Below are positions 51,331 through 60,175 of a stretch of DNA of 64,000 nt, piece by piece. The notes under the pieces are model-generated. The model did no database searches, had not been told where the DNA came from, and was given only the letters and a program-made list of their open reading frames with translations. Each line of letters begins with the position of its first letter. The stretch's first letter is position 1. The stretch spans positions 1 to 64,000 of the forward strand of contig CAZVYX010000013.1 of NCBI GenBank assembly GCA_964631725.1. Reading direction: 5' to 3'. This DNA comes from GCA-2731375 sp964631725 (GTDB lineage Bacteria > Pseudomonadota > Alphaproteobacteria > GCA-2731375). The translations under genes and the position numbers were made by a program.

Positions 51331-51443
51331 TTTGCACCTCCATGAACGGCATATGGTGCCCCGACAAGGTTTTTCTGTCCAGGCGCAGCGAAGCATGGAA
51401 TGATTGGGCTCCTGCAAGAAAGTGATTCCGCGCGATTCTGTAC

Positions 51444-52058
51444 ATGACAAACAAACGACTTTATTTGATCCGCCACGGCCACACGGTTTGGAACGGCCCG
51501 CCCCTGCGGTTCCAGGGCCAGATGGACAGCTCACTATCGGAAATCGGCCGCAACGATGCCATCGCCCTGGGCAAGCGTATACCCTACCAGCCGGACCGCA
51601 TCATCTCCTCGCCCGCCCTGCGCTGCCGCCAGACCGTCGATTGCCTGTTCGGGCGGCGGCCGGACGCGATCGAACCAAGATGTATCGAAATCGGCCTGGG
51701 TTGGTTCGAGGGCCTGCTGGCGACGGAGGTCGAAGAGGCCGACGCGGACGCCCTGCGCACCTGGCAGGAGGCGCCCTGGGAGGGCGCGCCGTGGCAGGGT
51801 GAAAGCCTGGAAGTTCTGCAAGAGCGCGTGGTCGCCGGGGTAACGGACATCGTAGCCGGGATCAAACCCGGCGAGCGGGTCTTTCTGGCCGTACACGGCG
51901 GCGTATTGCGCACCCTTATCTGTTTCATCAACGACCGGCCCCTGTCCAATTACAGTGATATCCCGATGCCAAATCTGACCCTGTTGGAACTGGCCGCCGA
52001 AAACGTCGTACGCGGCGGCAACAACATCCGCAGTGTCGAACCCGAAGAAATGGTTTGA
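51444..52058 (+). CDS. Histidine phosphatase family protein
   Basis: 204 residues. LIRHGHT at the start gives the catalytic RHG, SSPALRCRQT is the phosphate site and AVHGGVLR holds the second His. It looks like the phosphoglycerate mutase/CobC/GpmB-like group; the substrate is not known. It starts a six-gene plus-strand run (to 56231) and lies 113 bases from the divergent crotonase gene. A second, shorter family member is at 6135-6692. Confidence 0.87.
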   Translation: MTNKRLYLIRHGHTVWNGPPLRFQGQMDSSLSEIGRNDAIALGKRIPYQPDRIISSPALRCRQTVDCLFGRRPDAIEPRCIEIGLGWFEGLLATEVEEADADALRTWQEAPWEGAPWQGESLEVLQERVVAGVTDIVAGIKPGERVFLAVHGGVLRTLICFINDRPLSNYSDIPMPNLTLLELAAENVVRGGNNIRSVEPEEMV

Positions 52059-52077
52059 AAGAAGAAGGAGAGAGCCC

Positions 52078-52371
52078 ATGGCCCTCGGTTATTTGATCGC
52101 CCAGATCGATGTGCATGATCTGGATGCTTATTCGAAATATACGGCCCAGACCCCGGGCATCGCCGCCAGCTACGACGGCAAGTTCATTGTCCGCGCCGGC
52201 CAATGCGAGGCCCTGGAGGGACCGGCGCCCGGCCCCAGGGTGGTGATGATCGAATTTCCCAGCTACGCCCGGGCCAAGGAATTCTATAATTCCGATGAGT
52301 ATCAGGCCATCGTCGGTATCCGCCACGGCGCCTCAACCGGCAGCGCCTTCGTCGTGGAAGGTGCCGACTAG
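52078..52371 (+). CDS. DUF1330 domain protein
   Basis: 97 residues from the ATG at 52078 with GAAGGAGAG ahead. The ferredoxin-like fold is seen in YLIAQIDVHDLDAYSKYT, then VVMIEFPSYARAKEFYNSDEYQ, both typical of DUF1330. Proteins of the family form dimers and sit among catabolic genes without a known activity. It lies 14 bases before a quinone-reductase-like gene. Confidence 0.87.
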   Translation: MALGYLIAQIDVHDLDAYSKYTAQTPGIAASYDGKFIVRAGQCEALEGPAPGPRVVMIEFPSYARAKEFYNSDEYQAIVGIRHGASTGSAFVVEGAD

Positions 52372-52385
52372 CGGAGGAGCCACAG

Positions 52386-53363
52386 ATGAAAGCCATTCGT
52401 GTCCACGAATTCGGCGAGGCCGACGTTCTAACCTACGAGGATGTCCCCAACCCCGTTGCCGGGCCTGGCGAGGCGGTGGTCGAGGTCAAGGCGGCGGGCG
52501 TCAACCCGGTGGAAACCTATATCCGCGCCGGCATCCATCTGATCCAACCGGAGCTGCCTTTTGTGCCCGGCGGTGATGCCGCCGGCGTCGTTTTGTCGGT
52601 TGGCGACGGTGTCGGCAGCCTGAAACCCGGCGACCGGGTCTACGCCGCCGGCTGCGTCGGCGATGCGTCCTGGACCGGCGCCTATGCGGAACAATTGCTG
52701 CGCCGGGCCGAGGACTTGTTGCCCCTGCCCGACAATATCAGCTTTGCCCAGGGCGCGGCCCTCGGCGTTCCCTATGGCACCGCCCAATGGGCCCTGATCC
52801 GCCGCGGCCGGGCCCAGGCTGGCGAAACTGTGCTAATCCACGGCGCTTCCGGCGCCGTCGGCACCGCCGCCCTGCAAATTGCCGCCGCCAACGGCATCTC
52901 CACGATCGGTACCGCCGGCAGCGAACGGGGCCTGGAACTGGTGCGCCAGCATGGCGCCGCCCATGCCCTGGATCATACCCAGGACGGCTATCTGGACGCG
53001 GTGGCCGAACTGACAGGGGGCCAGGGGCCGGAGATCATTCTGGAAATGCTGGCAAATGTTAATCTGGCCAGGGACATGGAAGTGGTGGCCAAATACGGCC
53101 GCATCGTCATCATCGGCAACCGCGGACCCATAGAGATCAACGCGCGGGAAGCCATGATGAAGGAATTGGACCTGATCGGTATTGCTCTGCCGAACGCCAC
53201 GCCTCCGGAAATGGTGGAAATCCATGAAGCCCTGGGCAAGGGCCTGGCGGATGGTAGCCTGAACCCGGTAATCGGCAAGGAACTGCCATTGGCGGAAGCG
53301 ATTGAGGCGCATCACGCGGTACTGCGCCCCGGCGCCTACGGCAAGATCGTCCTGGTTCCCTGA
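52386..53363 (+). CDS. NADPH:quinone reductase-like zinc-independent MDR protein
   Basis: 325 residues of an MDR-superfamily enzyme. AGVNPVETYIRAG lies near the N-terminus and the cofactor motif HGASGAVGTAALQIA near residue 155. The catalytic zinc Cys and structural Cys cluster are absent, matching quinone oxidoreductase/zeta-crystallin proteins. It should reduce quinones or enones with NADPH. It lies two bases before the DehI-like gene (stop and start are in TGAAATG). Confidence 0.88.
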   Translation: MKAIRVHEFGEADVLTYEDVPNPVAGPGEAVVEVKAAGVNPVETYIRAGIHLIQPELPFVPGGDAAGVVLSVGDGVGSLKPGDRVYAAGCVGDASWTGAYAEQLLRRAEDLLPLPDNISFAQGAALGVPYGTAQWALIRRGRAQAGETVLIHGASGAVGTAALQIAAANGISTIGTAGSERGLELVRQHGAAHALDHTQDGYLDAVAELTGGQGPEIILEMLANVNLARDMEVVAKYGRIVIIGNRGPIEINAREAMMKELDLIGIALPNATPPEMVEIHEALGKGLADGSLNPVIGKELPLAEAIEAHHAVLRPGAYGKIVLVP

Positions 53364-53364
53364 A

Positions 53365-54201
53365 ATGGCGGACCCATCGGGCGATCCGGTCGCAACGATC
53401 ACCGAGGCCGAGGCCACGGGCGCCGTGGCCGATCTGTACACCGACATTCGCGCCACCCTGGGCGTGCCGGTGGTCAACCTGATTTGGCGGCACCTGGCGG
53501 CAATCCCCGGCGCCATGCCCTGGGCCTGGGAGTCCCTGAAACCGCTTTATGCCAGTGGCGCCGTTACGGCCCAGGCAGCGGCGTTGCGCGATGGTTTGCA
53601 GGTACCGGTGTTGGTGGGCCTGAGCGGGCCGGTGTTGGCATCCGCCGGCTTGAGCGCGGAGGATCTGGCGCGGATCGACATGATCCAACGCAGTTACGAA
53701 CGCAGCAACGCCATGAACATGATCGCCCTGGGCGCCTTGCTGGCCCGCCTGGAGAACAGCCCCACTACGCCGGGGGACAACCCCGGCACACCGGACGGAG
53801 CCGAACCCGTTGACGGGGAGATGCCCCTGCTACTGTCCCTGGATCAGATGGCGCCGCCTGTCCGGGCCCTGGTTGCGGATTTGAACCGCATCGGCGGGCG
53901 CGACGAAATTCTGGCCAGCATGTACCGCCACCTGGCCCATTGGCCGGCCTATCTGGCCCTGATCCATACCCTGATCGCGCCTTTCGCGGCCGATGGGCGA
54001 TTGGAACCCTTGATCCAGGGGGTAATTTCGGAAGGGCGCAGCCGCAGCGCCCAGGTCGCGCCTGGCCTGGCTACGCCTCAGGTCAAATTGGACGAAACTG
54101 TGCGCGGCGATACCGTGGCCGCGCTGAGCCAATTCATCAACGAGCCCATTGGCAAGATGATCGCCATCGTCCCGCTGATACGTCAAGCCTTGCCAGTGTG
54201 A
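53365..54201 (+). CDS. DehI-like (halocarboxylic acid dehalogenase family) protein lacking the catalytic Asp
   Basis: 278 residues from the ATG at 53365, directly after the quinone reductase stop. The N-terminal DLYTDIRATLGVPVVNLIWR and the following AAIPGAMPWAW match the first repeat of DehI, a two-repeat, all-helical group I 2-haloacid dehalogenase. In DehI the catalytic Asp189 precedes an ALANWP segment; here the matching place reads ASMYRHLAHWP, with Met for Asp. So the fold is likely but dehalogenation is not expected. The real role is unknown. Confidence 0.65.
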   Translation: MADPSGDPVATITEAEATGAVADLYTDIRATLGVPVVNLIWRHLAAIPGAMPWAWESLKPLYASGAVTAQAAALRDGLQVPVLVGLSGPVLASAGLSAEDLARIDMIQRSYERSNAMNMIALGALLARLENSPTTPGDNPGTPDGAEPVDGEMPLLLSLDQMAPPVRALVADLNRIGGRDEILASMYRHLAHWPAYLALIHTLIAPFAADGRLEPLIQGVISEGRSRSAQVAPGLATPQVKLDETVRGDTVAALSQFINEPIGKMIAIVPLIRQALPV

Positions 54202-54255
54202 TAAGCTGCCTCAAGCAGCCCGAAGGGCGGTAGGCGGAAAAGAGGAGGTAGAAGA

Positions 54256-54663
54256 ATGAGCGCCGAAGACAACAAGGAACTTGTCCGTCACATCATGGAA
54301 GACGGTTTCAACAAACAGGATATGGCGGTGGTCTATGACACTTTCCACACTGACTATGTCCGCCATGGCCACGGTGTGGCCAGCATGGGTTCGTTGGCGG
54401 AACATGTGGAGGATCTGAAGGCGCGCCACGCGGCCTTTGACCAGGCCCGGTTTGACATCCAGAAAATCATCGGCGAAGGCGACACGGTGGCGGTGTATTA
54501 CATCTTCAGAGGCATTCACCGGGGGGATTTCAACGGCATGGCCGCGACGGGAAACACGGTCACCCGCCCGGCGGCGGCGTTTTTCACCGTCCGTGACGGC
54601 AAGGTCTCCGAAGGCACCGTCTTTGCCGACGGCGGCGGCTTCATGGCCCAGCTTCAGGAATAG
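54256..54663 (+). CDS. SnoaL-like ester cyclase family protein
   Basis: 135 residues, AGGAGGT ahead of the ATG. NKELVRHIMEDGFNKQDMAV at the start and the later GEGDTVAVYYIFRGIHRGDFNGM match the SnoaL/ester-cyclase branch of the NTF2-like cone fold. Members catalyse cyclisations or act as small hydrolases; most are uncharacterised. It is 5 bases upstream of the erythromycin-esterase-family gene. Confidence 0.85.
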   Translation: MSAEDNKELVRHIMEDGFNKQDMAVVYDTFHTDYVRHGHGVASMGSLAEHVEDLKARHAAFDQARFDIQKIIGEGDTVAVYYIFRGIHRGDFNGMAATGNTVTRPAAAFFTVRDGKVSEGTVFADGGGFMAQLQE

Positions 54664-54668
54664 CCATC

Positions 54669-56231
54669 ATGGGCAAGACCGAACCGTCCGCCGACGCCTT
54701 CATTGAATGGGCGCGGGGCGAGGCGGTTCGGCTATCGATACCCCGGCAGGACGACGACTATGACGACCTGGCCTTCATATCCGGGGTAATCGGCGGCAAG
54801 CGGCTGGTGGCGGTGGGTGAGAGCGCGCACTATCTACACGAATGGAACCGCTGGCGGGGCCGGTTGTTCAAGTATCTCGCACTCGAGCATGGTTACAGCA
54901 CATTCGTGCTCGAATGCGGGCTGGTCGAGGGCCGGCTGGTGCACGACTATGTCGCCGGCGCCGATCACGACTGGGATGCGGTCGCCGCCGCCATTAACAA
55001 CGTCTGGGGCGTTTGGGCCGAACTTAACGAGCTCATTCGCTGGATGCGGGACTGGAATGCAAATCCGGACCGGCCAAGGGAACTGCGCTTCTATGCCATG
55101 GACGGCACCGGCAACTGGGGCCATGCCCGCTTTGCCTATCGCGCCGTCCACGATTTCGCGGGTCTGGTTGACCGGACGCTGGCCGACGACATTGCCCGAG
55201 ATTTCGAACAGGCCGTGGAAGACGTGACGCTTGTGACCCGAACAGAGGTGCCGGCGGCGAAATTCCAGGATTTGGTCGGCGCGGCTTCCCTTGTCGTGAG
55301 CCGCATGGAACAGGCGCGCATTGCCTATACGGATGCTACATCGGGCGAGGATTACGCCTGGGCCCTACGGTCGGCGCAAATTCTCCGCGATGTCTTTCTC
55401 GCCCTGGCGCAGACCGAGGCCGACTTCAGCGTGGGCATTCGGCAGTTCTGGAATGTGCGCGATGTTTCCATGGCGGAATCGCTGCAGTGGATACGGGAGC
55501 GCGAGGGTTTCGATACCGGCATGGTGATCGGCGCCCATAACACCCACCTGCAGCTACATCCAGTGCGGGAGCAAAAGGCCACCTCCATGGGCTCGTATTT
55601 CACCAGCCGCTTTGGCCGCGATGACATCCTTTTCATCGGCGCGGCCAGCGAGCGCTCGGTCAAGGGGGAGGCGCCACGGCCCGACTGCAACCAGGCCGCC
55701 TACGCCAAGATCGGACCGGATTGCTTCTTCCTGGATTTGCGCCGGGCGCCCAGCAGCGGCCCGGTGGCGGACTGGCTCAAGGCCGAGCGTCCCGACCGCT
55801 CGAATTTGCGCTATCAACCGGTCTGTGCCGGCGATGCCTGGGACTGCCTGTTGTTCCACCGCACCCTATCCACCGGCAAGGTCGAGCGGCCCGGCTACCT
55901 GCATGCGGAACCGGCTGAGTATCCCGGTGACGATCTTCAGGTTTTCAGCGGCCGCTATATCATCCACGGCTTTCTCGCCGCCATCAACACGCTCGATGTC
56001 TTCCATGAAGACGGCACGCTGTATACCGACGGCCAGGACGATACCAGCGGCGAAGTCTTCCCGCCCTACAAAGTACCGATACATTATTGCGACGACGGCC
56101 GCTTTCGCTGGTCGGTCTGGCCCTCGATCATCGGGTTTCAGCGCGACGGGGACCGCATCACGGTAAGCGTCGCCACACCGGGCGGGGCGCTATACCTCGG
56201 CGAAAGGGTTAGCGACGCGGTCGAGTCATAA
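54669..56231 (+). CDS. Erythromycin esterase-family protein with C-terminal extension
   Basis: 520 residues. Catalytic-site features of the Ere family are visible: ESAHYLHEW (Glu51, His54; E-x2-H), the MDGTGNW region, RDVSMAESLQWI and IGAHNTHLQ (His290). Ere enzymes open the macrolactone ring of erythromycin; chromosomal family members also have other roles, such as a succinoglycan-related one. Residues ~400-520 form an additional C-terminal domain with beta-rich character that I do not recognise. No transposon, integron or resistance gene is beside it, so a resistance role is not indicated. Confidence 0.82.
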   Translation: MGKTEPSADAFIEWARGEAVRLSIPRQDDDYDDLAFISGVIGGKRLVAVGESAHYLHEWNRWRGRLFKYLALEHGYSTFVLECGLVEGRLVHDYVAGADHDWDAVAAAINNVWGVWAELNELIRWMRDWNANPDRPRELRFYAMDGTGNWGHARFAYRAVHDFAGLVDRTLADDIARDFEQAVEDVTLVTRTEVPAAKFQDLVGAASLVVSRMEQARIAYTDATSGEDYAWALRSAQILRDVFLALAQTEADFSVGIRQFWNVRDVSMAESLQWIREREGFDTGMVIGAHNTHLQLHPVREQKATSMGSYFTSRFGRDDILFIGAASERSVKGEAPRPDCNQAAYAKIGPDCFFLDLRRAPSSGPVADWLKAERPDRSNLRYQPVCAGDAWDCLLFHRTLSTGKVERPGYLHAEPAEYPGDDLQVFSGRYIIHGFLAAINTLDVFHEDGTLYTDGQDDTSGEVFPPYKVPIHYCDDGRFRWSVWPSIIGFQRDGDRITVSVATPGGALYLGERVSDAVES

Positions 56232-56247
56232 ATCGGTCGGCAACGCC

Positions 56248-57033
56248 TCAGCCCTTGGGCACGAACGGATGCGTGCTAGAGAGGCCACCATCGACGGCGA
56301 AGGCCTGGCCGTTGACGTAGCTGGCTTCGTCGGAGGCCAGGAATAGCGCCATGTTGGCGATTTCCTCCGGCTCGCCATTGCGGCGGGTCGGGTTCAATTG
56401 GCCGATCTTGCCTTCCGTGCCGCGCGAGCGGGCCCGGTCGAAAGTCGGCTTGGTCATGCCGGTCTCGATCAACCCGGGACAAATGGCATTGAAACGCACG
56501 CCGGAGCCGAAAAACTCGTTGGCCATGGTTTGCACTAGGCTGATCACGCCGGCCTTCGAGGCGGCATAGGGCGGCCCACCGGCGTTAGCGCGCAGGGCCG
56601 CGACGGAGGCGGTGCAGACGATCGAGCCCTTGCCCGCCGCCGCCATGATCGGCGCGCCATGCTTGATACAGAGAAACGGCCCGATCAGATTGACCCGCAG
56701 GATCTCCTGCCACAATTCCACCGTTTGCTCGGCCACCGCGACGCGGCCGCCGGAAACGCCGGCATTGGCATAGATCACGTCCAGGCCGCCATAGGTCTCG
56801 ACGCAGGTATTGATGAAGCCCTGGACCGCATCATCATTGCCGGCATCGGCCGTTACGGCCATCGCCGTGCCGCCGGCATCGGCAATCATGGCGACGGTCT
56901 CGGCCAGGCCTTCCTCGGCCAGATCGACGGCGACCACCGAGGCGCCCTCGCGGGCGAAAATCCGTGCACTGGCCCGGCCAATACCGCTGCCCGCACCCGT
57001 TACGATAGCCCGCTTGCCTGCAAGTCTGCTCAT
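56248..57033 (-). CDS. Short-chain dehydrogenase/reductase (SDR)
   Basis: 261 residues. Classical SDR: TGAGSGIGRA cofactor loop, NAGVSGG, catalytic Ser in VCTASVAALRAN and YAASKAGV with Tyr and Lys. The C-terminal ends GQAFAVDGGLSSTHPF. It should oxidise or reduce an alcohol/ketone. It is a single minus-strand gene between the Ere-like and ABC-F genes, with 92 bases upstream for two divergent promoters. Confidence 0.9.
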   Translation of the reverse strand: MSRLAGKRAIVTGAGSGIGRASARIFAREGASVVAVDLAEEGLAETVAMIADAGGTAMAVTADAGNDDAVQGFINTCVETYGGLDVIYANAGVSGGRVAVAEQTVELWQEILRVNLIGPFLCIKHGAPIMAAAGKGSIVCTASVAALRANAGGPPYAASKAGVISLVQTMANEFFGSGVRFNAICPGLIETGMTKPTFDRARSRGTEGKIGQLNPTRRNGEPEEIANMALFLASDEASYVNGQAFAVDGGLSSTHPFVPKG

Positions 57034-57125
57034 TTTTTTCTTCCTTCCTAACTCTCTACAGCCGTTGGCCTGGTTTTGCGCTTCGCCGCTTGTTTCATCC
57101 GCCGGGGCCTTTATAAAGCTTCGCC

Positions 57126-58940
57126 ATGGCTCCTCCCATTCTTATCTTGCGCGACATTGATCTAAGTTTCGGCGGCACGCCCCTGTTACAGGGCGCGTTC
57201 CTGTCCGTCTCGCCAGGTGAGCGCCCCTGTCTGGTAGGGCGCAACGGATCCGGTAAATCGACCCTGTTGAAGATCGCCGCCGGCCTGATCGAGGCTGACG
57301 GCGGCGAACGCTTTGTCCAGCCGGGCACCACGGTGCGTTATCTGCCCCAGGAACCGGATCTATCAGACCACGGGGATGTCCTGTCATATGTGGAAGCCGG
57401 CCTTGCACCGGGGGACGACCGGCACCGGGCCGCCTATTTGTTGCATCAGCTCGGCCTGCGGGGGGACGAGGCGCCGGCCCGGTTGTCGGGGGGAGAGATC
57501 CGCCGCGCCGCCCTGGCCCGGGTGCTGGCACCCGAGCCCGACATCCTGATGCTGGATGAACCGACCAACCATCTCGACCTGCCCGCCATTGAATGGCTGG
57601 AAGAAGAACTGCGCGGCCTGCGTTCGGCCATCATCATGGTCAGCCATGACAGGCGTTTTCTTTCCAACCTGAGCCGCGCCACGGTCTGGCTGAACCTTGG
57701 CGAAACCCGTCAGTTGCACAGCGGGTTCGCCGACTTCGAAGCCTGGCGCGATGACATATTGCAACAAGCGGAGGAGGAACGGCACAAGCTGGACCGGAAG
57801 ATCGTCCGCGAGGAACATTGGCTGACCTACGGCGTCACCGCGCGGCGCAAGCGCAACCAGCGCCGTCTGCGTGATCTGCATGCCCTGCGCCAGGCCCGGC
57901 GGGAGCGGCCGCGGCAGCCGGGCGACGTGAAGATGGCGGTGACCGAAAGCGGCCTGTCGGGCAAACTGGTGGTGGAAGCCAAGCAGATTTCCAAGTCCTA
58001 CGACGGCAACACCGTCGTCGCGGACTTTTCCACCCGCATCCAACGTGGCGACCGGGTCGGCATCGTCGGCCCCAACGGCGCCGGCAAGACCACCCTGTTG
58101 AATATGCTGACCGGCGCCCTGACGCCCGATGGCGGCGGCATCCGCCTGGGCGCTAACCTGGCGGTCGCCAGCCTGGATCAACGGCGCGAGAGCCTGGATC
58201 CGAACGCGACCTTGTCCGAGGCCCTGACGGGAGGCAGCGGCGACCGGGTCAGCGTCGCCGGGCAGAACAAGCATGTCATCAGCTACATGAAGGACTTTCT
58301 GTTTCAGCCGGAACAGATCGGCACCGTGGTCTCCGCCCTGTCGGGTGGCGAGCGCGGCCGCCTGATGCTGGCCAGGGCGCTGGCCAAGCCTTCCAATCTG
58401 TTGATCCTGGACGAGCCAACCAATGATCTGGACCTGGAAACCCTGGATCTGTTGCAGGAGATGCTGGCGGACTATCCCGGCACGGTACTGCTGGTCAGCC
58501 ATGACCGGGATTTCCTTGACCGTGTCGTCACCTCCGTCATCGCCCACGAGGGCGGCGGCGCCTGGGTGGAGTATGCCGGCGGTTACAGCGACATGCTGGC
58601 GCAACGGGGCGCGGCGGACGAGGTGAAGGCGCCGGCGGCGGACGGAAAACAGAAAATCAACGCCGGATCACCGGGCAAGGCCAAGTCGAACAACAGTCGC
58701 AAGATGTCCTTCAAGGATAAGCACGCCCTGGAAACCCTGCCCGCCAGACTGGAGGCGCTGACGACCGAAATCAGCGAGATCGAGAAAACCCTGGCTGATC
58801 CGGCTTTCTACGGCCGCGACCCGGGCGGCTTCGATGCCGCCTCCGCCCGTTTGACGCAAGTCATGGAGGAAAGGGCCGACGCCGAAGAACAATGGCTGAC
58901 ATTGGAACTATTACGCGAAGAATTGGAAGGCGGGTTATAA
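57126..58940 (+). CDS. ABC-F family ATPase (Uup-like)
   Basis: 604 residues with two ABC cassettes and no membrane part. Cassette 1 has GRNGSGKST, LSGGEIRRAAL and MLDEPTNHLD; cassette 2 has GPNGAGKTT, LSGGERGRLML and LILDEPTNDLD. A charged linker with RARRKRNQRRLRDLHALRQ-like sequence joins them and a C-terminal coiled coil follows (~545-604). This is the Uup/ABC-F layout; these proteins bind ribosomes or branched DNA rather than move solutes. It faces the SDR gene across 92 bases. Confidence 0.92.
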   Translation: MAPPILILRDIDLSFGGTPLLQGAFLSVSPGERPCLVGRNGSGKSTLLKIAAGLIEADGGERFVQPGTTVRYLPQEPDLSDHGDVLSYVEAGLAPGDDRHRAAYLLHQLGLRGDEAPARLSGGEIRRAALARVLAPEPDILMLDEPTNHLDLPAIEWLEEELRGLRSAIIMVSHDRRFLSNLSRATVWLNLGETRQLHSGFADFEAWRDDILQQAEEERHKLDRKIVREEHWLTYGVTARRKRNQRRLRDLHALRQARRERPRQPGDVKMAVTESGLSGKLVVEAKQISKSYDGNTVVADFSTRIQRGDRVGIVGPNGAGKTTLLNMLTGALTPDGGGIRLGANLAVASLDQRRESLDPNATLSEALTGGSGDRVSVAGQNKHVISYMKDFLFQPEQIGTVVSALSGGERGRLMLARALAKPSNLLILDEPTNDLDLETLDLLQEMLADYPGTVLLVSHDRDFLDRVVTSVIAHEGGGAWVEYAGGYSDMLAQRGAADEVKAPAADGKQKINAGSPGKAKSNNSRKMSFKDKHALETLPARLEALTTEISEIEKTLADPAFYGRDPGGFDAASARLTQVMEERADAEEQWLTLELLREELEGGL

Positions 58941-58973
58941 TCGCGCTTCCGAGTAGATTGAGGGAAGTAACAG

Positions 58974-60140
58974 ATGTCCGAAGCTGCGGAAGCAAAAAGA
59001 ACCCAGAATAACGCCCCGCTGAGTGGTATCCGTGTATTGGATTTTTCCATGTTCATGGCGGGACCCTATTGCTCCCGCCTGCTGGCGGATGCCGGTGCCG
59101 AGATTATCAAGGTCGAGCCACCCGGCGGCGAATATATGCGCAAATCCAATCCCTTGCGCGGCGAGCACAGTGGCTTCTTCGGCCATCTGAACTGCGGCAA
59201 GAAATGCATTACGCTTGATTTGAAGGACGACGGGGACCGCGCCGTCGTCCAGGCACTGATGCCAAGCGTTGATGTGGTGCTGGAAAATTTTCGCCCCGGC
59301 GTCACGCAGCGCCTCGGCCTCGCCTATGACGATCTGAAAGCTCTCCGTCCCGACCTGATTTATTGCTCCGTCTCCGGCTATGGTCAGACCGGCCCGGCCG
59401 CGCAACTGCCGGCCTACGCGCCCATCGTGCATGCGGCGTCGGGCTTTGATCTGGCCCAGGTGGAGTACGATTCACGTCAGGACCGGCCCATTCCCAACCG
59501 CAGCACCACCGCCGATATTCTGGCCGCCACGCATGCCTTCGGCGCCATCTGCGCCGCCGTGGTTCACCGCCAGAACGGCGGCGGCGGCGACTATGTCGAT
59601 GTCGCGCTGATGGATGTCATGCACCAGATGCTGGCCTACGAGGTCCAGGCGGTGCAAATCGAAAAGGTGCCGGCGCCGGTGATTTTTGAACCGATCAAGA
59701 CCAAGGACGGCTTCATCATGATCGCGCCCATCAGCCAATTGAATTTCGAGGCCCTGGCCATGGGTGCGGGACATCCCGAATGGAAGGATGACGCGCGCTT
59801 TTCCACCATTCCGGCCCGTACCGGACACTGGGGCCAGCTGACGGCGGAAATTGCCGCCTGGGCCGCCGACCGCGAGGCCGACGATTGTATCGATGCCTTG
59901 TCGGAGGCTGGCTGCCCCTGCACCCGCTATATGACGGTGGCGGAATCCATGGCTCAGCCGCAAGTCGACCACCGAGGCTCCATGGCCGAGGTCGAGGACG
60001 GCGGCGGCCGCTACAAGGTGCCCAACACGCCGTTTCAATTCGCCAACGCCGATGTCCAGGCCCGCCCCTGGATCGCCGAAGCCGGCCAGCATAACGATGA
60101 AATCCGGGCCGAGTTGAACCTGGATGAAGCCGGCGGCTGA
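58974..60140 (+). CDS. CaiB/BaiF (class III) CoA transferase
   Basis: 388 residues. PLSGIRVLDFSMFMAGPYCSRLLADAGAEIIKVEPP and NLNCGKKC-type sequence open the protein and the catalytic-Asp region is YVDVALMDVMHQML. Class III CoA transferases move CoA between acyl-CoA and free acids. It would supply acyl-CoA for the acyl-CoA dehydrogenases downstream. It begins 33 bases after the ABC-F gene and precedes an FAH gene by 35 bases. Confidence 0.92.
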   Translation: MSEAAEAKRTQNNAPLSGIRVLDFSMFMAGPYCSRLLADAGAEIIKVEPPGGEYMRKSNPLRGEHSGFFGHLNCGKKCITLDLKDDGDRAVVQALMPSVDVVLENFRPGVTQRLGLAYDDLKALRPDLIYCSVSGYGQTGPAAQLPAYAPIVHAASGFDLAQVEYDSRQDRPIPNRSTTADILAATHAFGAICAAVVHRQNGGGGDYVDVALMDVMHQMLAYEVQAVQIEKVPAPVIFEPIKTKDGFIMIAPISQLNFEALAMGAGHPEWKDDARFSTIPARTGHWGQLTAEIAAWAADREADDCIDALSEAGCPCTRYMTVAESMAQPQVDHRGSMAEVEDGGGRYKVPNTPFQFANADVQARPWIAEAGQHNDEIRAELNLDEAGG

Positions 60141-60175
60141 GGCTACAATGCCCCGGCAATAAAACGGGGGCGAAG

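Noticed and set aside
54669..56231. Ere-family gene as an acquired antibiotic-resistance determinant.
   Set aside because: No mobile element or integron is near, composition matches its neighbours and the C-terminal extension is unlike known resistance enzymes.
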